Notes: generated by a model not told the origin, from the letters alone. Shown: positions 42,260-50,971, counted from the first letter of the stretch. The stretch is DNA of 64,000 nt from an uncultured Eubacterium sp. (GCA_910583925.1 CAJTZJ010000002.1:73738-137737), one strand, 5' to 3'. A program made the numbers and translations.

Positions 42260-42351
42260 TTTTCAGCTAAAAAAACAAAAAGTATTTGTGCAGACAGATA
42301 TAAAAAGCACGGCGGAATGAAATGTATCTATTCTGATATACTTATTTAAGA

Positions 42352-42380
42352 TTGACTGTGTTTTTATCGTGTGTTAAGAT
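42352..42380 (+). promoter_or_regulatory. Promoter of purine nucleoside phosphorylase
   Basis: TTGACT at 42352-42357, 17-base spacer, TAAGAT at 42375-42380. Confidence 0.6.
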
Positions 42381-42410
42381 AAAATATATAAAATTCAGCA
42401 GGAGAAAACG

Positions 42411-43229
42411 ATGAGCCTTTTTGAACGAGCAAATAGAATTAAAGAGTTTTTAGCAGAAAAAATTGATTATGTTCCCGAGGCGGCTATTGTTCTTGGAAGC
42501 GGACTCGGCGAATTTTCAAATGAGATACAGACCGATGATGTGCTTCATTATAAAGATATAGAAGGGTTTCCTGTTTCAACTGTTAAGGGTCATGCCGGTA
42601 AGCTGATTTTCGGTACGGTAAGCGGAAAGAAGATTGTTGCAATGAGCGGAAGATTTCATCTTTATGAGGGCTATAGCACAGATGATGTTACGCTTCCTGT
42701 AAGAGTTTTTCAGCTTATGGGAATTAAGAATTATATCGTAACGAATGCTTCGGGGGCTGTTAATATAACTTATCGTCCGGGGGACCTTATGATAATGAAT
42801 GATCATATAGGATTTTTTTGTCCATCTGTTTTAACAGGAAATAATGATGAAAGATTTGGAACTCGTTTTCCGTCTATGAGTGAAGCATACAACAAGGATT
42901 TAATCCGTATTGCTGAATGTGCGGCAGAAAATATAGATATAAACACACAAAAAGGCGTTTATTGCTACTGCAAGGGTCCTATGTTTGAAACCCCTGCAGA
43001 AATAAGGGCAGCAAGAGCTCTTGGTGCTGATGCAGTGGGTATGTCAACTGTTCCGGAAGTGGTTGCTGCTGTTCACGGGAATATGCGGGTACTTGGTATT
43101 TCATGTATAACAAATATGGCAGCAGGAATTTTGAATCAGCCGCTGACGCATGCTGAGGTTATGGAAACAGGAAAGGCAGTTGAGAAAAAGTTTTCATTAT
43201 TTATGAAAGAAATCATTTCTCTTTTGTAA
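42411..43229 (+). CDS. Purine-nucleoside phosphorylase (trimeric type)
   Basis: Cytoplasmic purine salvage enzyme that cleaves inosine/guanosine with phosphate. The 272-residue length is that of the trimeric class (PunA/PupG). Motifs: VLGSGLGEF, PVSTVKGHAGKL, GRFHLYEGY (phosphate/ribose site), TNASGAVN, CYCKGPMFETPAEIRAAR and GMSTVPEV; ITNMAAGI carries the purine-contacting Asn. SD caggag precedes the ATG. Monocistronic, with a terminator about 135 bases after its stop. Confidence 0.95.
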   Translation: MSLFERANRIKEFLAEKIDYVPEAAIVLGSGLGEFSNEIQTDDVLHYKDIEGFPVSTVKGHAGKLIFGTVSGKKIVAMSGRFHLYEGYSTDDVTLPVRVFQLMGIKNYIVTNASGAVNITYRPGDLMIMNDHIGFFCPSVLTGNNDERFGTRFPSMSEAYNKDLIRIAECAAENIDINTQKGVYCYCKGPMFETPAEIRAARALGADAVGMSTVPEVVAAVHGNMRVLGISCITNMAAGILNQPLTHAEVMETGKAVEKKFSLFMKEIISLL

Positions 43230-43257
43230 GAATTTTTTGATTTTTCAAAATAATGGT

Positions 43258-43286
43258 TGACAGAATGGTATTTCATATGTAATATG
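43258..43286 (+). promoter_or_regulatory. Promoter-like boxes between PNP and phage genes
   Basis: TTGACA at 43258-43263, 17-base spacer, TAATAT at 43281-43286. RNA from here would meet the terminator at 43364 after about 100 bases. Confidence 0.5.
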
Positions 43287-43363
43287 GATAATCAGAGGTT
43301 CGCAAAAAGTGTAGTCAATTATGCTGTTTTAAGGAAATATTAAAGATTAAATAAAACGATTTG

Positions 43364-43397
43364 AAAAATGCAGAGTTTACCTGCATTTTTCTTTTTT
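43364..43397 (+). terminator. Terminator before the phage-tail fragment
   Basis: Ten perfect pairs (43364-43373 with 43381-43390), loop of seven, T-run. Confidence 0.85.
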
Positions 43398-43475
43398 GCC
43401 TGAAAGCAGCAGGGCGGATAAGCGTTTTCGGGAAATGTTTTATTAATCATAATTATTAAAAAACAGGAGATTAAA

Positions 43476-45278
43476 ATGCAGAATTATCAAAGTATTACAC
43501 TTGATGTAAACAACTGTGTTGACTATGTATATGTCAATGCAAAGCAGGGTGATATTGATTCCCGTTTTTTGAAAATAACTTTAACGGAAAATGGAAATAA
43601 GATAATCCCTACAAGCAGATGCACTGCGGCTTTCAGATGTCTTAAACCTGACGGACGCATTTGTGTCGGCAAATCAGTAATAAATGCAGACGGCACGATA
43701 ACGGCTGCTTTAACTGAACAGGTTCTTGCATCGGCAGGAACAGTAAGAGCAGACATTTCCCTGCTGGACGGAAAAACAGTTTTATCTTCATCAACATTTT
43801 TTATAAAGGTTGAATCCTCGCCGTCATCAGAGGGGAGCATCGTAAGCTCAGATGAATTTTTAATTTTGGTTGAAAAAACAAATGATGCAATAACGGCTAT
43901 AAATTCGATAGACGATGCTGTTGATAATTTGAATTCGGCAACAAGAAGTATAGAGGATGTAAAAGCCTATATCGGCTATACGGACCATGATATACTCGGT
44001 TTGCAGGTTGATTATGAAAACAAGAGATTTACAAGGCTTGCAGGGGCTGTCGGTTTAAATGCAGGAAATGATTTTGATAAATTTTCCATGTTCGGCGGAA
44101 GGCGGCGCTGCAATGTTGAAGCTGACGGAACCATAACAGCCTTTTACGGAGATGAAGGCTTTACCATAACGGATAATACGGTTCAGGTAATGGTTTATCA
44201 GCCTGCTTTTTATTACAAGGTTGTTCCGATTAAAATGGACAAAAACACAGACGGACTCGGGTATCATATAAGAAAAGCAAACTATTATATTTCTGATACG
44301 GCGAAAGCAGGCTTTAAGCTTCATCCGGCATTTTATGATGAAAACGGAAATGCCGTTGAATATATTTTGTTTTCTGCCTATGAGGGTGTGTATTTCAAAA
44401 ATTATTTTCCGAACAGCAGCAATGCACGCTATGTAACCGATGCGTTAAACAGTGATACCGAAACGGATTTGGAAAAGGATTGTATATTATCATATTCAAC
44501 AGCTAAGCCGATTTCCGGTTTATATAAAAACCTTACAAGGGTTAATGCAGAAAAACTCTGCAGCAATTTCGGACAGGGCTGGCATTGCGAAAATATAAAA
44601 GCGCTTTCCGCAAATCAGCTTCTGATGATGATTGAGTTCGGAATGATGAATATACAGAGTGCTGTTGAAAAAGGAATTGTTGATATTGAAAACATAGCAA
44701 ATAGAAACAGCTCGGCAAATACAGGCTCAACAAATAATCTTGGTAATGATACAGGAAATGCAGAAATTTCCAATTTCAGATTTGATGCAGAAACAGAGGT
44801 TTTTCACGGAAGCGAAAACGGAAAAAGAGCGGTTTCCTACCGGGGAATGGAAAATCCATGGGGAAATATATGGAAATTCATAAACGGCATAAATATTTTC
44901 GGAAACGGAAATATGCAGGGTGGACAGCCGTATATAGCAACCGATTTTAGCTTTGCCGAAAACACAAAAGGCGGAAATTATAAGCCTGTCGGATTTACAA
45001 TTGCAAATGAGGTCGGTTATGCAAACGCAATGGGCTATGGTAATGAGGAATTTGATTGGCTTTTACTGCCGTCTGAAATCGGCGGAACCTCGGCTCTGCC
45101 GGTTGGAGATGCAATCAGGCAGATTTCGGATCTTGATGGCTACCGAACGCTCATTCAGGGCGGTGTATGGTATTACAGTACAAGCGCAGGACCGTTTTGC
45201 TATATGACACAAAACGGCGCAGGCGGAAAAATGTATGTAATCGGCTGCCGAACGGTGTATATTCCGACAGCAGTGTAA
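43476..45278 (+). CDS. Phage receptor-binding protein with DGR-type variable lectin domain
   Basis: A 600-residue phage tail/baseplate protein. The N-terminal ~125 residues (SITLDVNNCVDYVYVNAKQG) match BppU-type baseplate upper proteins. A coiled link (about 130-165) and a C-terminal C-type-lectin/FGE-like domain follow (NPWGNIWKFINGIN, EFDWLLLPSEIGG). Residues 562-592 fit the pattern GGxW, AGPF, IGCR of variable regions in targets of diversity-generating retroelements. Likely it recognises a receptor on a host cell. No reverse transcriptase or template repeat is in the window. SD acaggag precedes the ATG. Confidence 0.8.
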   Translation: MQNYQSITLDVNNCVDYVYVNAKQGDIDSRFLKITLTENGNKIIPTSRCTAAFRCLKPDGRICVGKSVINADGTITAALTEQVLASAGTVRADISLLDGKTVLSSSTFFIKVESSPSSEGSIVSSDEFLILVEKTNDAITAINSIDDAVDNLNSATRSIEDVKAYIGYTDHDILGLQVDYENKRFTRLAGAVGLNAGNDFDKFSMFGGRRRCNVEADGTITAFYGDEGFTITDNTVQVMVYQPAFYYKVVPIKMDKNTDGLGYHIRKANYYISDTAKAGFKLHPAFYDENGNAVEYILFSAYEGVYFKNYFPNSSNARYVTDALNSDTETDLEKDCILSYSTAKPISGLYKNLTRVNAEKLCSNFGQGWHCENIKALSANQLLMMIEFGMMNIQSAVEKGIVDIENIANRNSSANTGSTNNLGNDTGNAEISNFRFDAETEVFHGSENGKRAVSYRGMENPWGNIWKFINGINIFGNGNMQGGQPYIATDFSFAENTKGGNYKPVGFTIANEVGYANAMGYGNEEFDWLLLPSEIGGTSALPVGDAIRQISDLDGYRTLIQGGVWYYSTSAGPFCYMTQNGAGGKMYVIGCRTVYIPTAV

Positions 45279-45290
45279 GGAGGAAAACAG

Positions 45291-45554
45291 ATGAAGGATT
45301 ACGGAAGAGTTAAAAGTACGGTTAAACCCAAGGAAATGGAAATTGATGCATATTCGGTTTGGCTTAATTCTGATATTCATGAAATATCCGTTGCGTATGA
45401 TGGCATTGCTTCGGCTGAATATGAATTTAATCAAAAACAATATACAAAGGATGAGTATATAGCGCTTGTTGATGAAAGGAATAGAAATCTTGAAAACAAG
45501 CTGACGGATACGCAATTGGCATTGTGTGATGTTTATGAAATGATCGGAGGATAA
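45291..45554 (+). CDS. Small phage tail-associated protein
   Basis: An 87-residue protein of the type found behind clostridial phage tail genes: a short N-terminal part (KPKEMEIDAYSVWLNSDI), then KQYTKDEYIALVDERN and the coiled-coil end NLENKLTDTQLALCDVYEMI. Function unknown. SD aaggagg precedes the ATG, 12 bases after the receptor-binding gene; the frameshifted CD1375-type gene follows after four bases. Confidence 0.75.
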   Translation: MKDYGRVKSTVKPKEMEIDAYSVWLNSDIHEISVAYDGIASAEYEFNQKQYTKDEYIALVDERNRNLENKLTDTQLALCDVYEMIGG

Positions 45555-45558
45555 TTTA

Positions 45559-45668
45559 TGGCAAAAATTTATGCAGACCTTATCAGAAAGGGAAGAAAAA
45601 CAATGGATGATGTGCCTGAAAAATTACAAAATGAAGTTAGGAGCATTTTAAAAAACCGTGAAGTATGA
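45559..45668 (+). pseudogene. CD1375-family phage protein, frameshifted
   Basis: SD cggagg and ATG at 45559 open the frame MAKIYADLIRKGRK. At the A4 run 45597-45600 the frame is lost; the other frame continues TMDDVPEKLQNEVRSILKNR. Together they make the ~36-residue CD1375-type protein usually found at the end of clostridial phage tail modules. One extra A would restore it. As written the product would end after 30 residues (KLGAF). Confidence 0.75.
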
Positions 45669-45670
45669 AA

Positions 45671-45697
45671 AGAGGTAGGCTTTGCCTACCTCTTTTT
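45671..45697 (+). terminator. Terminator of the phage-tail fragment
   Basis: Ten perfect pairs (45671-45680 with 45684-45693), loop TTT, T tail. Confidence 0.92.
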
Positions 45698-45827
45698 GCT
45701 ATATCTTCTATTACTTTCAATATATCAACATGAATACATATTGACAGTTTTGGGAGTGAGTTTGCAGCCTTTTCTTGATTCAATGGTAAAATGGGGTATA
45801 AGCTACAAAGCAAGTTTATAAAAAAAC

Positions 45828-46133
45828 AAGGGCAGCCTTTTGGGACACCCTGCATAAAGAGGTATTTGGTTTAAATTTTCTGATTTTGCCCATCTCAAAA
45901 TTAAAAATCTCGGTGAATACGATAGTATGCACCGAGATTTATTAATATAATCTGAACAAAATCAGTTCATTTAAACTGCTTCGCACTAAAAAATATGAGG
46001 AATGGATAAAATGCAAGGCATAAATCAGAGGGCGGGCTGACGCCCTCGCTGTGATTTTAACGCAGCAGTTTTCCATTACTCCATATTTTTTAGCAATTAT
46101 TCTTTATGTAGGGTGCCCCTTTAGGCTGCCCTT
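45828..46133. mobile_element. MITE-like element with 32-bp imperfect inverted ends
   Basis: The 32 bases at 45828-45859 and the reverse complement of 46102-46133 agree at 27 positions; the outer ten (AAGGGCAGCC) agree fully. The 306-bp interior has no ORF but holds an eleven-pair hairpin (45905-45915 with 45930-45940) and a GAGGGCG/CGCCCTC hairpin near 46028. No clear target duplication is seen. It fills the spacer between the phage fragment and the thiI operon. Confidence 0.5.
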
Positions 46134-46143
46134 TTAATATATT

Positions 46144-47316
46144 CTATTTTATAAATACTCTTTTTGCGGTTTCTGCTGCTTTTTTCATCATTTCATCAAG
46201 ATTCGGAATTTTGTTTTCAGCATCAATAACATCCTGAACCTTTGGTTTTGTTTTGGGATGCTTTGGTGTAAATACCGTGCAGCAATCCTCATAAGGCTGA
46301 ATGGATGTTTCAAAGGTATCTATATTTCGTGAAATTTTAATGATTTCTTCCTTATCCATTCCGATGCAGGGGCGGAAAACAGGCATATTTGTTGCATTGT
46401 CCGTACAGCCAAGTGCGTAAATCGTCTGGCTTGCAACCTGCCCAACGCTTTCTCCTGTAATAAGTGCCATACAATTCTGGTTTTTTGCGATCTCTTCGCT
46501 TATTTTCATCATGATTCTGCGCATAACAAGTGTAAAATAATCTTCAGGACAGTAATCTCTGATAGCCTCCTGAATTTCAGTAAACGGAACAACATAGGTT
46601 GTTATTGTTCCGCTGTATGCAGCAACCTTTTTAAGCAGCTCCATTACTTTCATCTCGGCAAGCTCACTTGTATAAGGCGGGGAAGCAAAATGAACGGAAA
46701 TAAGCTCTATTCCGCGTTTTGCCATCATATATGCTGCAACGGGGCTGTCTATGCCTCCGCTGATTAAAACTGCCGCTCTTCCGCTTGTTCCTGTCGGCAT
46801 GCCGCCTGCACCTTTTATGTTGTTTCCGCGTACAAAAGCAAATCTGTCTCTTATTTCAACGGTAACAACGATATCCGGGTTATGAACATCAACCTTAAGA
46901 TGATGAAAAGCTTTAAGTATCTGACCTCCGAGCTCACGACATATCTGCGGAGAATTAAGAGGGAATTTCTTATCGCTTCTTTTTGCTTCAACCTTAAAGG
47001 TTTTTGCTGTTAAAAGCTCATCCTCAAGATAATTCTTTGCTGTCTTGATAATATCATTTATATCCTTTTCGCAAACGGCTGCTCTTGAAAGTGCAGCAAT
47101 TCCGAAAACCCTTTTCAGCGCTTCTGCGGCATCATCAAGGTCCGTTTCGTCACTTTCAGGCTCTACCATAATGGTTGACTGACTTTTGGTAAATTTAAAT
47201 TTGCCTATGTCGGAAAGGTGTCTTTTCATATTCTTGATCAGTACATCCTCAAAGGAATTTCTGTTTAATCCTTTAAGAACAAGTTCTCCGTTTTTAACAA
47301 GTATTATTTCTCTCAT
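46144..47316 (-). CDS. thiI: tRNA 4-thiouridine synthase ThiI
   Basis: Makes 4-thiouridine at position 8 of tRNA, and in some species supplies sulfur for thiamine. The 390-residue protein has an N-terminal ferredoxin-like/THUMP part (about 1-170) and a PP-loop ATPase with SGGIDSPVAAYMMAKRG; it lacks the C-terminal rhodanese domain of the E. coli enzyme, as is normal in Firmicutes. SD gagga precedes the ATG. It follows a cysteine desulfurase gene by three bases; that enzyme is the expected sulfur donor. Confidence 0.96.
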   Translation of the reverse strand: MREIILVKNGELVLKGLNRNSFEDVLIKNMKRHLSDIGKFKFTKSQSTIMVEPESDETDLDDAAEALKRVFGIAALSRAAVCEKDINDIIKTAKNYLEDELLTAKTFKVEAKRSDKKFPLNSPQICRELGGQILKAFHHLKVDVHNPDIVVTVEIRDRFAFVRGNNIKGAGGMPTGTSGRAAVLISGGIDSPVAAYMMAKRGIELISVHFASPPYTSELAEMKVMELLKKVAAYSGTITTYVVPFTEIQEAIRDYCPEDYFTLVMRRIMMKISEEIAKNQNCMALITGESVGQVASQTIYALGCTDNATNMPVFRPCIGMDKEEIIKISRNIDTFETSIQPYEDCCTVFTPKHPKTKPKVQDVIDAENKIPNLDEMMKKAAETAKRVFIK

Positions 47317-47319
47317 TTT

Positions 47320-48456
47320 TTATGTCCTCGGATGTTTATTAATAATATCTTTCAAAGCATCAATAAGCAGTTGAATATCTTCCTTTGTGTTGTATCTTGA
47401 AAAGCTGATTCTGATGCTTTTGTCTATAATTTCACTGCTCAGCTTCATTGCTGAAAGTACATGGCTTTTTTTGCCTCTTGCACATGCTGAACCGTTGCTT
47501 ACACATATTCCGTAATTTGCCGAAAGCTCCTGAAGCACAGTCTGGCTTCTCATAAAAGTTGGAATGTATAGGTTTATTATATAGGGAGAAGCGTTATCCC
47601 CGCTGTTTATGATGATACCGTCTATCTCATTTAATTTGCTTTTTGCATATGTGTTAAGTTCTGTAATTTTGCTGCTTTGCTCTTTTAAATCTGGAAGCGA
47701 GGCAACAGCGGCGCCGAAGCCCATAATAAGGGGGGAGGCTTCCGTACCGGGGCGTATTTTCTTTTCCTGCTCGCCGCCGAAGGTGCGTGGTAAAATCCTT
47801 GTGCCTTTTTTTATGTATAAAGCACCAACGCCCTTTGGACCGTGGATTTTATGAGCTGTTATCGTTATCAGGTCTGCACCAAGTTTTTTAGGCTTAACCT
47901 CTGTTTTGCCGAATGCCTGAACACAGTCAGTATGAATAAGTGCAGGTGCGCCGGCCTTTAAAACAAGCTTTTTTATTTTATCAACAGGAAGAATGGAACC
48001 AACCTCATTATTTATATACATCATGGAAACAAGAATGGTTTTTTCGTTGATGGCTTCAGCAAGATCTTTAAAATGGACATTGCCGTATTCATCGGGTATA
48101 AGGCGGATAACCTCAAAGCCCTCTTCTTCAAGACGGTCTATGCTTTGCATAACACTTTCATGCTCTATTGCGGTAGTAACGATTCTGTTTCCTTTTCTTC
48201 TGTTTGCATAGACAGCGCCGAAAACGGCAAGATTGTTTGCTTCTGTTCCGCCGCTTGTAAAGAAAATTTCCTCTTCTTCGCAAGCCATTACATCGGCAAT
48301 GTTCCGCCTTGCTTTAATAACGGCCTTTTTGGCTTCAATGCCTATGTTGTGCAGGCTTGATGGATTTCCGTAATTTTCTTCAAGTGCGTTTATTATTGCC
48401 GCCGTCGCCTCTTTGCAGGGCTTCGTCGTTGCGCTGTTGTCAAGATAAACTGCCAT
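47320..48456 (-). CDS. Cysteine desulfurase (NifS/IscS type)
   Basis: PLP enzyme that takes sulfur from cysteine. The 378-residue protein starts VYLDNSATTKP, has FTSGGTEANNLAVFG, THCD-type PLP contacts in HTDCVQAFGKTE, the PLP Lys in TITAHKIHGPKGVGAL, and the catalytic Cys loop NGSACARGKKSH. The tight position before thiI marks it as the ThiI partner (NifZ-like). Its start overlaps the end of the HAD-Nudix gene by 17 bases. Confidence 0.95.
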   Translation of the reverse strand: MAVYLDNSATTKPCKEATAAIINALEENYGNPSSLHNIGIEAKKAVIKARRNIADVMACEEEEIFFTSGGTEANNLAVFGAVYANRRKGNRIVTTAIEHESVMQSIDRLEEEGFEVIRLIPDEYGNVHFKDLAEAINEKTILVSMMYINNEVGSILPVDKIKKLVLKAGAPALIHTDCVQAFGKTEVKPKKLGADLITITAHKIHGPKGVGALYIKKGTRILPRTFGGEQEKKIRPGTEASPLIMGFGAAVASLPDLKEQSSKITELNTYAKSKLNEIDGIIINSGDNASPYIINLYIPTFMRSQTVLQELSANYGICVSNGSACARGKKSHVLSAMKLSSEIIDKSIRISFSRYNTKEDIQLLIDALKDIINKHPRT

Positions 48457-49639
48457 TTTGCTTCATTTCCCTGATTTTCATGATTCCTATTATCGTTTTA
48501 GCGTCCGTAAATTCGCCGTTCATACATTTTTCAAATGCCTTTTCAAGCGGTATTCTGTAAACATCAAGGAATTCGCCCTCATCAAGCATCTGCTTGCTTT
48601 CTTTAAGCTTTGTTGCACCGTAAATATGGATTATCTCGCTGCAGTATCCCGGAGTAGGATATATTTTTCCAAGCTCAAAAACATTTTCGGCTGTAACTCC
48701 GCATTCCTCTTCAAGCTCCCGTTTTCCTGCTGTTTTTGGATTTTCATTTTTCTCGAGCTTGCCTGCAGGAATTTCATATATTGTTTCCTTATATGGCGCC
48801 CTGAATTGACGCACCATTAAGATTTCGTCATTTTCAGTTATGGCGGCAATTCCGACTCCGCCATTGTGCTCAACGATTTCCCTTTTGGTTATTGTTCCGT
48901 CAACAAGCATAACGCTGTCCTCGTGAACAGTTATGATTCTGCCGCTGAAAATGCCGTTTGTTTCTTCGGTCTGTTCAAAAAAGCCAAGTGCGATTGATTC
49001 AATATCCTGTGGCTTTTCGGCAATAAATTTAGCTCCTGCTTCAATGAATTCAAATTTTGTTCCGAAGCCCCATAAAACGCCGGTGCTGTCCATATGGTTG
49101 ATTCTTGCCCCATCAATATCAAAATGCGTATCGCCGACTACAAGCGTTTCGCGTTGCTCTGTTTCAAGCTCTTTCATAGCACGCATAATGATATCGGATT
49201 TCGGCTCGCAGTCTGCTTTGAAGGATACACCGCATACAGCATTGAAATACTTTTTTATTTTAAAATAATCAAGCAGCATTTCAACATATTTTTGCGGTTT
49301 TGATGAAGCGATTGCCAGCTTAAATCCGTCATTTTTCAATGCCTTTAAAAGCTTTTCAATGCCGTCATAAAGCTTGCTTTCATAAAGCCCCTTTTCGTTG
49401 TATCTTTCCCGGTATTTATTAACAAGCTCAGCAGCCTTTGCAGGGTCTGCTCCGTATTTTTCCTGAAAGGTAATCAGAAGCGGAGGACCCACAAAATAGG
49501 ATAATTCGTTTAAATTCTCCGGAACAGAATAACCGAAGGCTTCAAGAGCATATTTTGCACTTTTCATTACGCCTTCGCCGGTATTGCAAAGCGTTCCGTC
49601 AAAATCAAAAATAACTGATTTATATCTCATTTGTGCCAA
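48440..49639 (-). CDS. HAD phosphatase-Nudix hydrolase fusion
   Basis: A 399-residue two-domain protein. Residues 1-215 are a HAD phosphatase of the PGP/PpaX type: FDFDGTLCNTGEG (nucleophile Asp), AIASSKPQKYV and VVGDTHFDIDGA. Residues 220-399 are an ADP-ribose-pyrophosphatase-like Nudix domain with the full box GKLEKNENPKTAGKRELEEE followed by CGV. These are usually separate proteins. The TTG at 49639 is four bases after GGAG; the ATG at 49630 is an alternative. The N-terminal end overlaps the thioesterase gene by 11-20 bases. Confidence 0.88.
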   Translation of the reverse strand: MAQMRYKSVIFDFDGTLCNTGEGVMKSAKYALEAFGYSVPENLNELSYFVGPPLLITFQEKYGADPAKAAELVNKYRERYNEKGLYESKLYDGIEKLLKALKNDGFKLAIASSKPQKYVEMLLDYFKIKKYFNAVCGVSFKADCEPKSDIIMRAMKELETEQRETLVVGDTHFDIDGARINHMDSTGVLWGFGTKFEFIEAGAKFIAEKPQDIESIALGFFEQTEETNGIFSGRIITVHEDSVMLVDGTITKREIVEHNGGVGIAAITENDEILMVRQFRAPYKETIYEIPAGKLEKNENPKTAGKRELEEECGVTAENVFELGKIYPTPGYCSEIIHIYGATKLKESKQMLDEGEFLDVYRIPLEKAFEKCMNGEFTDAKTIIGIMKIREMKQNGSLS

Positions 49640-50015
49640 CTTTCTCCATAAATTTGTTTTCTTTTACAACAAATCTTTCGATGGTTCCTTTGCCTATTAT
49701 ATCTCCGCTGCTGTCTGCTGCCGAAACATCAAAAACTATTTTTCTGCCGCTGCATTCCGCTACAACCGCTTTTGCTGAAATAACGGTTCCTATTCCGCTT
49801 GCCTTTGAATGGGAAATATTTACGCCGGTGCCAACGGTTGTTTCATCTTCCTCAAGAAAATCAAAAACAGCATTGCAGGTTGCTTTTTCCATTAAAGCAA
49901 TCATAAACGGAGTCCCTAAAACCGGAAGTGTTCCGCTTCCTGCCGTTATAGCAGTGTTTGTTGAATTAACAATTGTAGTTGCTTCGGCTGATGAGCCTAT
50001 AATGATTTCTTTCAT
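49620..50015 (-). CDS. Hotdog-fold thioesterase (FlK-like)
   Basis: A 131-residue single-domain hotdog protein of the thioesterase family related to fluoroacetyl-CoA thioesterase: GTPFMIALMEKATCNAVFDF, TVGTGVNISHSKASGIG and IIGKGTIERFVV. The substrate is not predictable. It is first in the minus-strand operon thioesterase, HAD-Nudix, cysteine desulfurase, thiI, all with overlapping or touching ends. SD aggggtaaaag lies before the ATG. Confidence 0.87.
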   Translation of the reverse strand: MKEIIIGSSAEATTIVNSTNTAITAGSGTLPVLGTPFMIALMEKATCNAVFDFLEEDETTVGTGVNISHSKASGIGTVISAKAVVAECSGRKIVFDVSAADSSGDIIGKGTIERFVVKENKFMEKVGTNEI

Positions 50016-50157
50016 TTCTTTTACCCCTAAAATAATGAAATTTTATTTGTTATGAAATTCGGTAAATAATTATATCATATAATTTATAATATTACAATAT
50101 CATTAATTAGGCAATTTAAGCTGAGATTCGGATTGTTTTTCATTGCCTGCATTTCTG

Positions 50158-50186
50158 TTGTGATTGTGGAAGATTTATGCTAAAAT
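50158..50186 (+). promoter_or_regulatory. Promoter of the acyltransferase-like membrane protein
   Basis: TTGTGA at 50158-50163, 17-base spacer, TAAAAT at 50181-50186. Confidence 0.5.
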
Positions 50187-50215
50187 ATAAAATCAATGTA
50201 TAGGCAGGTGTTTTA

Positions 50216-50971
50216 ATGATAAAAGATGCTAAAAGAATATTGGTTCTTGATGAAATCAGAGGATTTGCAATTGTTTGTATGATTTTTCATCATATGTTTT
50301 ATGATATCGGTTTTGTTCTTGAATTGGATTGGGGTTATCGTGTTTTTAATTTTTTATGCACATTTCAGCCGGTTTTCTGGGCAGCGTTTATTCTGACCTC
50401 GGGAATTTGTTCACGCCTTTCAAGAAATCCCGTAAAAAGGGGAATTATCGTTCTGGCAGCAGGCATAGCTGTCAGCTTGGTTACTGCTGTTATTATGCCT
50501 GCAATGGGAATAACCGGAGCTGAAATCTATTTTGGGATTTTGTCCTGTCTCGGCTGTTCAATGATTATTACGGGTTTTTTAATGCCGCTTATAAATAAAG
50601 GCAATGAAAAAATCGGATTGCTTCTTACGGCTTTTTTATTTTTTGCAACATATAAAATAAGCGAAAAAAATTTACTTTTCGGGCTTGTTCAGCTCCCTGA
50701 TGCTCTGTATCAAAACAATATATTCAACCCATTCGGTTTTTATAACGGCTCTTTTAAATCAGCTGATTATTTTCCTCTGATTCCGTGGCTGTTTATGTTT
50801 TTATTCGGCGCAGTTTTTGGCAAATATGCAAAGGAAGAAAAATTTTCCGAATTTGCATATAAAAGTCATTCAGAGCTTCTTCAGTTTGTCGGAAAAAACA
50901 GCCTGTGGTTTTATCTTGCGCATCAGCCTGCCCTTTACGCAGTTATGTATTTCATCAAATTATTTATATAA
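50216..50971 (+). CDS. HGSNAT-like (DUF1624) membrane acyltransferase-type protein
   Basis: A 251-residue membrane protein with about seven helices. The N-terminal RILVLDEIRGFAIVCMIFHH carries the conserved His region of the heparan-alpha-glucosaminide N-acetyltransferase catalytic domain family; FPLIPWLFMFLFGAVFGKY and SLWFYLAHQP complete the signature. Such proteins probably move acyl groups across the membrane, but the substrate is unknown. SD aggcaggtg precedes the ATG. Stands alone. Confidence 0.82.
   Translation: MIKDAKRILVLDEIRGFAIVCMIFHHMFYDIGFVLELDWGYRVFNFLCTFQPVFWAAFILTSGICSRLSRNPVKRGIIVLAAGIAVSLVTAVIMPAMGITGAEIYFGILSCLGCSMIITGFLMPLINKGNEKIGLLLTAFLFFATYKISEKNLLFGLVQLPDALYQNNIFNPFGFYNGSFKSADYFPLIPWLFMFLFGAVFGKYAKEEKFSEFAYKSHSELLQFVGKNSLWFYLAHQPALYAVMYFIKLFI

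Noticed and set aside
45670..46143. DGR template repeat or reverse transcriptase next to the variable phage protein
   Set aside because: No stretch here resembles 45159-45251 and no RT-like ORF exists in the window.
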